Shown here one piece after another: positions 18,114 through 25,323 of a stretch of 64,000 nt of DNA. The stretch spans positions 116,636 through 180,635 of the forward strand of contig NZ_JAAMPJ010000011.1 of the NCBI RefSeq assembly GCF_011067745.1. Reading direction: 5' to 3'. The notes under the pieces were generated by a model. It worked only from the letters and a program-made list of their open reading frames with translations, had not been told where the DNA came from and did no database searches. The stretch comes from Lentzea alba. GTDB taxonomy: Bacteria; Actinomycetota; Actinomycetes; Mycobacteriales; Pseudonocardiaceae. Each line of letters opens with the position of its first letter. Positions within the stretch are counted from its first letter, which is position 1. The translations under genes and the position numbers were made by a program.

Positions 18114-18141
18114 TGAACCAACTCTCTCGCGCACTCGTTTT
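18114..18141 (+). promoter_or_regulatory. ECF-type promoter TGAACC-N16-CGTTTT
   Basis: TGAACC at 18114-18119, a 16-nt spacer and CGTTTT at 18136-18141 match the ECF sigma promoter pattern. The same layout is found upstream of the sigma gene at 19882-19909. It would drive the truncated anti-sigma paralog and places the transcript start near 18147. Confidence 0.6.
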
Positions 18142-18286
18142 GAAGGTGTCGGTCACCGCAAGTACGCGGGGACCGGAGATGGAGAAAATTGAGTGCATCG
18201 TTCCGCGTGACCGTGTCCATTGCCGCGTCCGCCAGCGCATGGCACCGAACGTCCCTGGGCACCAACGAGTTGAACGAGATCGACAC

Positions 18287-18796
18287 ATGCTGATGGAAGA
18301 ACTGCCACCGGAGGCCGCGCTGGACGGGCCTCCGCAGAACGCGGACCACCTGCTGCGGCGCACGCTGGGCACGGTCCGCGAGGAAAGACATCAGGCCGTG
18401 CGCCGCCGAGGCCGCATCACGGCCCTGACCTCGACCTTCATGGTCGCCGGAGTGCTCGCTGGGGGCGTCTGGATGGGCCAGGGCATGGGGGTCGGCGGCG
18501 TGGACGACGTGGCTGCGGTCCTGCAGGGGACCTCGCCGGCCGGAGCGCACCTGGCCGTGAAGGTCACCGACACCGAGGGCGGCCTCAGGCTGGTCGCCAC
18601 GGTCGACGGCATGCAGGACGGGGAAGCCTGCTGGCTCGTCGTGCACACGAAGGACGGAAGGACGTTCACCGCCGGCTCGTGGAGGGCGCACGACGGTGAG
18701 GTGACCCTGGCCGGGTCCGCGATGGTGCGGGCCGGCGACGTGGCCGGGGTCAGCGTGGTGAACCACGATCACCAGCCGCTGGTGACCGCGAACTAG
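18287..18796 (+). CDS. Truncated paralog of the anti-sigma factor (no zinc-binding domain)
   Basis: This 169-residue protein aligns with the intact anti-sigma protein at 20522 from LPPEAALDGPP (compare VPPEAMLDGPP) through LLRRTLGTVREER, a single membrane segment (about residues 45-67), and an outside domain ending in a beta pattern with GEACWLVVHTKDGR and AGSW (compare GEKCRIFVVAKDGS and AGSW). The N-terminal ZAS region that binds sigma is absent. The ATG at 18287 is a best guess; an in-frame ATG at 18179 would add 36 unrelated residues. Just upstream in the +1 frame, TNELNEI resembles the TRELDEL of the intact protein, which suggests a frameshift or decay. It may be a pseudogene or a membrane sensor domain without sigma binding. 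Confidence 0.6.
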   Translation: MLMEELPPEAALDGPPQNADHLLRRTLGTVREERHQAVRRRGRITALTSTFMVAGVLAGGVWMGQGMGVGGVDDVAAVLQGTSPAGAHLAVKVTDTEGGLRLVATVDGMQDGEACWLVVHTKDGRTFTAGSWRAHDGEVTLAGSAMVRAGDVAGVSVVNHDHQPLVTAN

Positions 18797-18799
18797 CTC

Positions 18800-18852
18800 T
18801 TGATGGGGGGAGCTTTCATCAACCTGAGGTTGATGAAAGCTCCCCCCATCAA
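18800..18852. repeat. Perfect 26-bp-arm palindrome (47-nt core family, copy 2)
   Basis: Two exactly complementary 26-nt arms flank a single G. The ATG...CAT core at 18803-18849 is 47 nt and shares GGGGAGCTTTCAT and AACCT with copy 1. It follows the stop of the truncated anti-sigma gene by 3 nt and lies before a same-strand gene, so it probably ends that transcript. Confidence 0.85.
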
Positions 18853-18929
18853 CCTCGTGGAGCCAAGGTGAGCGCTCGATCTGAGACACCCCCCTTGGGG
18901 CTCGGCATGCGGCTTGGCAAGCTGTAGCC

Positions 18930-19853
18930 GTGGCCCCGAACAAACCGATGACCCTGGTGGTCGCGGCGGTCGTGGTCCTCGTCATCGGGGCCTCCGCTGC
19001 GGTGTTGTACGGGACCTACAACGCTGACCAGTACGTCAGCGAGCTCGACCAGGTGCTGACCGAGCCGGACACGCCGAGCGTCGTCATCCAGTGCGGCACC
19101 AACGAGGAGCGGCACCTCAACGCGGACAACCCGGTCGTCTCGCCGGGCATCCCGTTCGGCGCGCACCACACACACGAGTACGTGGGCAACAAGTCCGCCG
19201 ACGCGAGGTCGACGAACGCCTCTCTCGCGGCAGCGCCCACCACGTGCGAGAAGGGCGACCTCTCCACGTACTACTGGCCGGTGCTGCGCCTGACCGACCG
19301 CGCGGGCCACGACGCGCACGCCGACGGTGGCGGGCTGCACGGCAACACCGGTGAGGTGCTCAAGCCGAAGAGCGTGGAAATCCGGTACGACGGCAATCCG
19401 GTGAGCGGTGTGCTGCCGATGCCGCGGTTTCTGCGCCTGATCACCGGCGATCCGAGCGCGTTCACCAACGACCACGGCCCGAACACGCGGGCGCGGTGGG
19501 GTTGTGCGGACAAACCAGGCCGCTACACGACGAAATACCCGTTGTGCGGAAACGCCACCACGGTGCGCAGCTACGACTTCGGCAGCTGCTGGGACGGCAA
19601 CAACACCGACAGCGCTTCGCACCGCACCCACGTGGTCTTTCCGCTGGTGAGCGGCGCGTGCCCGCCCAAGACGTTCCCGATCCCGCGGCTGCACGTCACG
19701 GTCGGCTACGACATCCCGGCGGGCCGTCCGTTCGCGATCGACAGTTTTCCCGAGGAGATGCGGGACCCGGCGACCGACCACGCGATGTTCATCAACGTGA
19801 TGCCGGAGGCGTTGATGAGTGAAGTCGTCCGGCAGCTCAACCGCTCCCGCTAA
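18930..19853 (+). CDS. Membrane-anchored DUF1996 protein
   Basis: A 307-residue protein with an N-terminal membrane anchor (LVVAAVVVLVIGASAAVLYG) and a large extracellular domain of the DUF1996 type. Diagnostic pieces include CGTNEERHLNADNPVVSPG, GAHHTHEYVGN, YYWPVLRL, WGCADKPGRYTTKYPLC and the late SHRTHVVFP with two conserved Cys pairs. Members occur in fungi and actinobacteria and often sit outside the cell, but no activity has been established. It starts with GTG 133 nt after the previous gene, behind a palindromic terminator, so it is likely an independent unit. Confidence 0.82.
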   Translation: MAPNKPMTLVVAAVVVLVIGASAAVLYGTYNADQYVSELDQVLTEPDTPSVVIQCGTNEERHLNADNPVVSPGIPFGAHHTHEYVGNKSADARSTNASLAAAPTTCEKGDLSTYYWPVLRLTDRAGHDAHADGGGLHGNTGEVLKPKSVEIRYDGNPVSGVLPMPRFLRLITGDPSAFTNDHGPNTRARWGCADKPGRYTTKYPLCGNATTVRSYDFGSCWDGNNTDSASHRTHVVFPLVSGACPPKTFPIPRLHVTVGYDIPAGRPFAIDSFPEEMRDPATDHAMFINVMPEALMSEVVRQLNRSR

Positions 19854-19881
19854 CATCCCCAGATCTTTATTCGACTTTCGT

Positions 19882-19909
19882 TGAACCGAAGCCCGTCTCT
19901 GCTCGTGTG
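19882..19909 (+). promoter_or_regulatory. Autoregulatory ECF-type promoter TGAACC-N16-CGTGTG
   Basis: TGAACC at 19882-19887 and CGTGTG at 19904-19909 are 16 nt apart. The pattern resembles the reported SigL-type ECF promoters of mycobacteria. It lies 65 nt upstream of the sigma start codon. A 7-bp hairpin (19934-19958) sits in the leader just before the ribosome site. Confidence 0.65.
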
Positions 19910-19973
19910 TCGGCTGAGGTCTGGGAAAGAGAACGCCCGCACGAGGTGTTCGCGGGCGGGGAGGAGTGGGTGG

Positions 19974-20525
19974 ATGGCGGCTTTGTTCTCCCGCAAACGG
20001 GAGACCGCGGCCGACGAGGCACTGATCCGGTCGCTCTACGAGGAGCACGGTCGGGCACTGCTGGCGTACGCGACGCGGTTGACCGGTGATCGGGCGGCTG
20101 CCGAGGACGTGGTCCAGGAGACCCTCGTCCGAGCGTGGCGCCATCCCGACGCCCTCGTGAACGGCAAGGGATCGGTGCGCGGCTGGTTGCTCACGGTGGC
20201 GCGCAACATCGTCACCGACCGGGTGCGCGCCAAGGCGGCGCGCCCGCAGGAGGTGGCCGAGTCTCCGGCGACGCCACCGATCGAGCGGGACCACGCCGAC
20301 CAGGTCGTCGACTCGGTGGTGGTGCTGGAAGCGCTCGACAGGTTGTCCTCGGACCACCGCGACGTGCTGATGGAGATCTACTTCCGCGGTCGCAGTGTGA
20401 CGGAGGCGGCGCAGGCGCTCGGGGTACCACCGGGCACGGTTAAATCAAGATCGTATTACGCGTTGCGAGCCCTGAGGGAGACGTTCGTCGGTCAACAGGT
20501 CGCACTGAAGGGGGTGGCCGGATGA
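19974..20525 (+). CDS. ECF RNA polymerase sigma factor (SigL-like)
   Basis: A 183-residue group 4 sigma factor. Region 2 is seen as LYEEHGRALLAYATRLTGDRAAAEDVVQETLVRAWRHP and region 4 as LDRLSSDHRDVLMEIYFRGRSVTEAAQALGVPPGTVKSRSYYALRALRE. The ATG at 19974 is preferred because GGGGAGGAG precedes it and it matches the family length; the frame continues upstream into the promoter. Its stop overlaps the ATG of the anti-sigma gene by 4 nt. It probably activates its own operon and the truncated paralog at 18287 through the TGAACC promoters. The inducing stress is unknown; SigL-type factors often respond to envelope or redox stress. Confidence 0.9.
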   Translation: MAALFSRKRETAADEALIRSLYEEHGRALLAYATRLTGDRAAAEDVVQETLVRAWRHPDALVNGKGSVRGWLLTVARNIVTDRVRAKAARPQEVAESPATPPIERDHADQVVDSVVVLEALDRLSSDHRDVLMEIYFRGRSVTEAAQALGVPPGTVKSRSYYALRALRETFVGQQVALKGVAG

Positions 20526-21229
20526 CCACGCAGCACGACCCGCAGCTGCTCGGTGCCTATGTTCTCGGAGCACTGGACGAGCAGGAGGTGCACGCCATGG
20601 ACGAGCACTTGGCGTCCTGCCCTGACTGCACGCGCGAGCTCGACGAACTACGGGCGATGGAGGCCTACCTCGGTGAGGTGCCGCCGGAGGCCATGCTGGA
20701 CGGGCCGCCAGAGGGCGGCGATCTGTTGTTGCAGCGCACCTTGCGCCAGGTGCGCAGCGAACGCGGCGGCGTCGCCCGACGTCGTCAGTTCGCTCTCGGC
20801 GCCGCGGCGGCCGTGGTGGCCGCGCTGGTGCTCGGCGCCGGTGTCTTCGTCGGCAAGGCCACTTCGCCCGATGCGGAGGTAGCCCTTCCCACTCCGACGG
20901 TCGCACCGGATCCGACGGGTACCAAGCTCGCCACCTTCACCGACCCGGTGACCAAGGCGTCGATGACCGTGAAGGTCGTCCCCGCCGCGGGCTGGGTGCG
21001 GACGAACATGTCGATCAGCGGCATTCCCGAGGGCGAGAAGTGCCGGATCTTCGTCGTGGCGAAGGACGGCAGCCGGCAGGAAGCGGGCTCCTGGGTGGTG
21101 TCCAAGAAGGGCGCCGCCGAGGGCACGAATCTCGACGGTTCCGCGCTCGTGGCACCGGCCGACGTGCAGTCGGTCGTGGTCGAGAACTTCGCGGGCAAGA
21201 AGTTCGTCGAGGTGCCGGTCCAGGCGTGA
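20522..21229 (+). CDS. Transmembrane zinc-finger anti-sigma factor (ZAS)
   Basis: A 235-residue membrane protein. The N-terminal ZAS motif is His29-x3-Cys33-x2-Cys36 (HLASCPDC), which in this family binds zinc and holds the ECF sigma factor inactive. A membrane segment lies at about 90-111. The outside domain (about 120-235) is rich in beta strands with EKCRIFVVAKDGS and AGSW. It overlaps the sigma gene by 4 nt, so the two are made together. The zinc motif suggests redox control, as in RslA and RsrA, but the extracellular part also allows regulated proteolysis. Confidence 0.9.
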   Translation: MTTQHDPQLLGAYVLGALDEQEVHAMDEHLASCPDCTRELDELRAMEAYLGEVPPEAMLDGPPEGGDLLLQRTLRQVRSERGGVARRRQFALGAAAAVVAALVLGAGVFVGKATSPDAEVALPTPTVAPDPTGTKLATFTDPVTKASMTVKVVPAAGWVRTNMSISGIPEGEKCRIFVVAKDGSRQEAGSWVVSKKGAAEGTNLDGSALVAPADVQSVVVENFAGKKFVEVPVQA

Positions 21230-21243
21230 CCGAGGGGAGGTGA

Positions 21244-21270
21244 TGGGGTCGTCCACTTCGGACGGCCCCA
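21244..21270 (+). terminator. Hairpin after the sigma/anti-sigma operon
   Basis: An 11-bp stem (TGGGGTCGTCC with one G-T pair to GGACGGCCCCA) and a 5-nt loop start 14 nt after the anti-sigma stop. The sequence TTACCGTGTT follows. Confidence 0.6.
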
Positions 21271-21284
21271 TTACCGTGTTCCCC

Positions 21285-21647
21285 ATGTCGGCCATTTTCA
21301 TCATCGACCACCACGAGCCGCCCGCGGGCCACGAGGACGAGACGTGGAACCCGTCGCGTGGTGTGTTCGTCTGGGTCGTCGAAGTGCTCGCGGACCGCGT
21401 CCGTGACGACGAGCTGGCCGGTCTGCTGCGCGAGTTCCTGAAGGGCGGCTACGCCTGGCTCGCGTTGACCTACTACACCCCGGACCAGGGGGCCGAGATC
21501 GTGCGGGTCGTCCGCGAGGAGCTGAAGGACGCCATCGAGGCGGAGCAACCGGCCGCGGTGGCCCGGAACGCGGCCGTGCACCACATGATCGACGAGCTCG
21601 TCGGCATGGCCGATCGCTGGGCCGGCTCCTCCGGTGTCACGGCTTGA
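21285..21647 (+). CDS. Conserved small protein of unknown function
   Basis: A 120-residue soluble protein beginning MSAIFIIDHHEPPAGH. It has an acidic N-terminus and predicted helices (VRDDELAGLLREFLKGGYAWLALTYY and VVREELKDAIEAEQP). No catalytic motif or known domain is recognised. The ATG at 21285 is chosen because an upstream in-frame GTG at 21240 would place the terminator hairpin inside the gene; transcription may then be nearly leaderless. Its end overlaps the convergent reductase gene by 11 nt. Confidence 0.6.
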   Translation: MSAIFIIDHHEPPAGHEDETWNPSRGVFVWVVEVLADRVRDDELAGLLREFLKGGYAWLALTYYTPDQGAEIVRVVREELKDAIEAEQPAAVARNAAVHHMIDELVGMADRWAGSSGVTA

Positions 21648-22581
21648 GCACCACTTTTCCCACGGTGGCACGGGATTCCAGCGCCTCGTGCGCCTTCGCG
21701 GCGTCTCGCAGCGCGAACGGCGGGTTGATCAACGGTACGAACCGCCCGCTCGCCAGCCCCGCCATCGACTCGTCCTCCAGCGCCCGGATTCCGCGCCGCA
21801 TCAGCCCCGGCCCGAGCGCGACGGTCGCGGTGAGGCTGTTGGCGAACAACGCCGGCGTGCTGATCTGCGTCATCTCCCCGGACGCCCAGCCGTAGATGAT
21901 CTGCCGCCCGCCCGGCCCCAGCGTCTTCAACGCCTGCGCCCCCGCCTCGCCGCCGACGCCGTCGAGCACCACGGTCATGTCCTTGATCCCGTCCGCCCAG
22001 TCCGGCCGGGTGTAGTCGATGGCGGCGTCCGCACCGTTGGCCATCACGTGGTCGAGCTTCTCACCGCTCGCGAGCCCGATGACCCGCGCGCCGACGTTGC
22101 GCGCCTCCTGCACGAAGAGTGCGCCCATGCCGCCGGCCGCCGACGTCACCAGCACGACGTCGTCCGAGGTCAACCGTGCCGCGTCGAGCACTCCGACGAC
22201 CGTGCGGCCGGTGCCGATCATGGCGACCGCCGCCTCGAACGACACTTCGTCCGGCAGCGCGTGCAGTGCGGTCACGTTGGCGACGGCGAGTTCGGCGTAA
22301 CCGCCTCCTGCCTGGCCGAGGTGCGCGACGGCGCGGCGGCCGAGCCAGTCGGGGGAGACGTCGTCGCCGAGTGCCGTGACGACACCGGCGACCTCGCGGC
22401 CCGGCGTCATCGGGAAGTCGACAGGGCCGAAGCCGCCCTTGCGGATGGTGGTGTCGACGAGGTGGACACCGGTGGCCGCCACGGTGATGCGGACCTGGCC
22501 GGTGGTGGGCTCCGGGTCGGGGACCTCTTCGTGCAGGAGGTTCGAAGCCGGGCCGAACTCGTACTGCCGAATCGCGAACAT
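21637..22581 (-). CDS. Zinc-independent MDR-family quinone oxidoreductase
   Basis: A 314-residue medium-chain dehydrogenase/reductase. The N-terminal catalytic domain has GVHLVDTTIRKGG and PGREVAGVV, and the Rossmann motif is VLVTSAAGGMGALFVQEARNVGARVIGLA. The structural and catalytic zinc cysteines are absent, which places it with NADPH:quinone reductases (QOR/ζ-crystallin). It would reduce quinones or other enone electrophiles with NADPH. It is a single gene, divergent from the acylase gene with an 86-nt gap, and its 3' end overlaps the convergent hypothetical gene. Confidence 0.87.
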   Translation of the reverse strand: MFAIRQYEFGPASNLLHEEVPDPEPTTGQVRITVAATGVHLVDTTIRKGGFGPVDFPMTPGREVAGVVTALGDDVSPDWLGRRAVAHLGQAGGGYAELAVANVTALHALPDEVSFEAAVAMIGTGRTVVGVLDAARLTSDDVVLVTSAAGGMGALFVQEARNVGARVIGLASGEKLDHVMANGADAAIDYTRPDWADGIKDMTVVLDGVGGEAGAQALKTLGPGGRQIIYGWASGEMTQISTPALFANSLTATVALGPGLMRRGIRALEDESMAGLASGRFVPLINPPFALRDAAKAHEALESRATVGKVVLKP

Positions 22582-22667
22582 GCCCGCGACGCTATGAACT
22601 CCACCTAACTGGAGGTCAAGGCATGTGCACTGGCGGTTTATGACACGAGTGTGCTAAAAACACGGTC

Positions 22668-24479
22668 GTGTGGAAAACCGTCATCGCGAGCCTCCTCCTG
22701 GTCACGTCGGCGCCCGTCGCGCAGGCCGAGCCGGAGCAGGTGCCGCACGTCGTCGCGGCCGGCTACCGCGGTCTGGGGGAGGGCATCGGGTTCGGGCAGG
22801 CCGAGGCACGCCTGTGCGAGCTCGCCGAGCTGTTCACCGGCTTCGCCGCCGACCCGCAGTTCCGAGATCTCGAGAAGAGGAGGGTGGTCGAGGGGATAGT
22901 CGCGCAACCGCCGCCGATCGGGCCGACCCAGCAGGTCCGCGACCTGTTCGCCGGCTACGTGCAGGGCTACAACCGTTACGCCGCGACGCACCCGAAGTGC
23001 AACCGGCAGATCAGCGAGGCCGAGCTCTACCGGTTCAACTACGTGGCGTTCAACGAGGGGATCTTCCGCGCGTACGAAGGCATCTGGCCTCAGCCGAAGC
23101 CTTACAAGGAGCGGGGCAGCAACACCATCGCCGTTGGTTCGAGGGGTACCAACGGAGGGAAGGGCGTGCTGCTCGGGAACCCGCACGTGCCGTGGAACGG
23201 CATGATCTCGTTCTGGCACGCGCGGCTGACCATTCCGGGCAAGGTGGACGTCGACGGCGCGATGCTGCTCGGCATTCCCGTTGTCTTCAACGGATACAAC
23301 CGCGGCGTCGCGTGGTCGGCCACGGTGTCCACGGCGGCGAGCTACTCGCTGACGAAGCTGAAGCTCGTCGACCGGTACACCTACCTGGTCGACGGCAGGC
23401 CGGAGAAGATGATCGACCGCGGCACCCACTGGGACACCCGCTACGGGCCGGTCACCCGGCTCATCCGCACGAACCCGCACCTCACCGGCCACGAGATGAC
23501 CGAGTTGCCGTGGACCGAGACCGAGGCCTACGCGGTCACCGACGGCGCGGCCGACCGGCTGGCGGCGGTGAACGCGACGGCCGGGTTCCTGGAAGCGCGG
23601 ACCACGGCGGACCTCAAGGCGAGCCTCGACCGGCACGGCGGCACGGTGCGCACCAACGTCGTGGCGGCGGACAAGCGCGGCAAGACGCTCTACGCGGGCA
23701 TCCAGGTCGTGCCGGACGTGGCCGACGAGTGCGTGGTGGACCAGGAGTTCCTCAAACGCAACAGCGTCGCGATCGTCGACGGCACGCGGTCGCGGTGCAA
23801 GCCGGGATTGCTGCCGATGGACAAGATGCCGTGGATCGAAAGCGACACCTACGCGACGAACTCCAACTCCACGCACGCGTTCGTGCGGGCCGACAAACCG
23901 CTCACCGGGTTCCCGCGGGTGTTCGGCGACGAGAGCGTGGCGAACATGCGCACGTCGTTCGGGCTCGAGGAGATCCCGCGCCACCTCGGCCGGTACGACG
24001 CGGCAACCATGCAGAAGCTGGTGCTGGAGAACAGGAACACGGCGGCCGAGATGTTCCTCGACCAGATGCCGTGCACGCGAAAGGAGTGTGAGGTACTCAG
24101 GAAGTGGGACCGCCGCAACGAGATCGGCAGTGTGGGGGCGTTGCTGTTCGACCGGTGGTTCGCGAAGGGCGGTACCGAGCAGGCGTTCGACGAGGTGGTG
24201 CGCGAGCTCGGGCCGAAGATCCACCAGCCGTTGGGGGAGGTCCAGTACGTCGTGCGGAACGGCAGGAAGATCCCGCTGCACGGCGGTCCCGGGTCGTCCG
24301 GCGTCTACAACCTGATCAACATGGACTGGCAGCGCCAGGAGGTCTCGGACGGGTCGAGCTTCATCTTCGCGGTCGAGTACACGGACAAGGCGTGCCCGAC
24401 CGCGTACACGCTGATGGCGCCCTCACGTCCCGATCTCTACTCGGCCAAGAAGTGGCAGAAGGGAGCACTCTGCCGGTAA
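22668..24479 (+). CDS. Secreted penicillin-acylase-family Ntn hydrolase
   Basis: A 603-residue exported enzyme of the penicillin acylase/AHL acylase/aculeacin acylase family. A signal peptide ends at AQA (residue 20). The precursor should self-cleave before Ser151 in KERGSNTIAVGS, making Ser the N-terminal nucleophile of the beta subunit; family members commonly have GSNNW or GSNAW at this site, so the following residues are unusual. The conserved NPHVPWNG and FNGYNRGVAWSATVS pieces support the fold. It hydrolyses amide bonds of acylated compounds; quorum-sensing lactones, lipopeptides or beta-lactams are all possible. The GTG start lacks a clear ribosome site, and the short leader suggests a near-leaderless transcript. 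Confidence 0.85.
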   Translation: MWKTVIASLLLVTSAPVAQAEPEQVPHVVAAGYRGLGEGIGFGQAEARLCELAELFTGFAADPQFRDLEKRRVVEGIVAQPPPIGPTQQVRDLFAGYVQGYNRYAATHPKCNRQISEAELYRFNYVAFNEGIFRAYEGIWPQPKPYKERGSNTIAVGSRGTNGGKGVLLGNPHVPWNGMISFWHARLTIPGKVDVDGAMLLGIPVVFNGYNRGVAWSATVSTAASYSLTKLKLVDRYTYLVDGRPEKMIDRGTHWDTRYGPVTRLIRTNPHLTGHEMTELPWTETEAYAVTDGAADRLAAVNATAGFLEARTTADLKASLDRHGGTVRTNVVAADKRGKTLYAGIQVVPDVADECVVDQEFLKRNSVAIVDGTRSRCKPGLLPMDKMPWIESDTYATNSNSTHAFVRADKPLTGFPRVFGDESVANMRTSFGLEEIPRHLGRYDAATMQKLVLENRNTAAEMFLDQMPCTRKECEVLRKWDRRNEIGSVGALLFDRWFAKGGTEQAFDEVVRELGPKIHQPLGEVQYVVRNGRKIPLHGGPGSSGVYNLINMDWQRQEVSDGSSFIFAVEYTDKACPTAYTLMAPSRPDLYSAKKWQKGALCR

Positions 24480-24522
24480 CTCGATCAGGTAATGATCATC
24501 GTCGGACGGCTCGGCGCGCGGG

Positions 24523-25323
24523 ATGATCATGGTCGTGACGCTGGGACCGGAGTCGGTGACGTGGCGGCTCGGCTGGTACACCCGGTTCGAGCTGGTGGTG
24601 CTGGGCAGGGCGGTGCTGATGCAGGTCGCCCACCCGGTGATCGCCGCCGCGGTGAACGACGGCTACCGCGCCGACCCGTTCGCCCGGCTTTCGCGGACGA
24701 TCACCTCGTCGCAGCTGCGGTTGTTCGGTGGCGAGCTGGCCGCACCCGAGGCGGAACGGCTGAAGCGCACCCACGCCTCGATCCCCGGCGCGGACGAGGA
24801 GCTGTTCCGCTGGGTGCACGCCACCAGCTTCGACTCGCTGCTCACGGCGTACCGGCTGCTGCGGCCCCGGCTGCCCGCGATCCACGAAGCACGGCTGTAC
24901 CGGGAGTGGCGCGACACCGGCAGGTCGCTCGGCATCAGGACGATGCCGAGCGACCTCGTGGCGTTGCGGGAGTACGTGGACGAGGTGATCGAAACCCAGC
25001 TGACCCGCACCGACGGCGTGCCGGGCCTGTTGGAGGCCTTCGCACTGCGGACCGGCCGGGCGCCGGGAGGCGAGCACCTGCCGAGCGTGCTCTGGCCGTT
25101 CGTGCGGCCCGTCGCGGCACGGGTGCTGCCGGACTTCGCGGTCGGCACGCTGCCGCCGGTGTTGCGGACCAAGCTCGGTCTGGAGTGGACGGACGGCGAC
25201 GAGCGCAGGCTGGGCCGGTGGATCAGGACGATCCGGTTGGTCTCCGCGATCGTCCCGACCCGCCTGCTGCACTACCCGATGCCGTACCGCGCGATGGTCA
25301 GTGCGCGATCATCACGTGCTTGA
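24523..25323 (+). CDS. DUF2236 (MpaB-like oxygenase) family protein
   Basis: A 266-residue helical protein of the DUF2236 family, related to fungal MpaB and the bacterial latex-clearing protein Lcp. Hallmarks include GRAVLMQVAHPVIAAAVNDG, RLSRTITSS, WVHATSFDSLL and TMPSDLVALREYVDEVI; the His residues of the first and third blocks are haem ligand candidates in Lcp-like members. It follows the acylase by 43 nt on the same strand and may share its transcript. Its 3' end overlaps the convergent aldehyde dehydrogenase by 26 nt. A nearby ATG at 24529 is an alternative start. Confidence 0.82.
   Translation: MIMVVTLGPESVTWRLGWYTRFELVVLGRAVLMQVAHPVIAAAVNDGYRADPFARLSRTITSSQLRLFGGELAAPEAERLKRTHASIPGADEELFRWVHATSFDSLLTAYRLLRPRLPAIHEARLYREWRDTGRSLGIRTMPSDLVALREYVDEVIETQLTRTDGVPGLLEAFALRTGRAPGGEHLPSVLWPFVRPVAARVLPDFAVGTLPPVLRTKLGLEWTDGDERRLGRWIRTIRLVSAIVPTRLLHYPMPYRAMVSARSSRA

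Noticed and set aside
18189..18293. 34-residue peptide ending NEIDTC as a possible ribosomal peptide precursor
   Set aside because: TTG start, no modifying enzymes nearby, and a better explanation as a remnant of the anti-sigma N-terminus.
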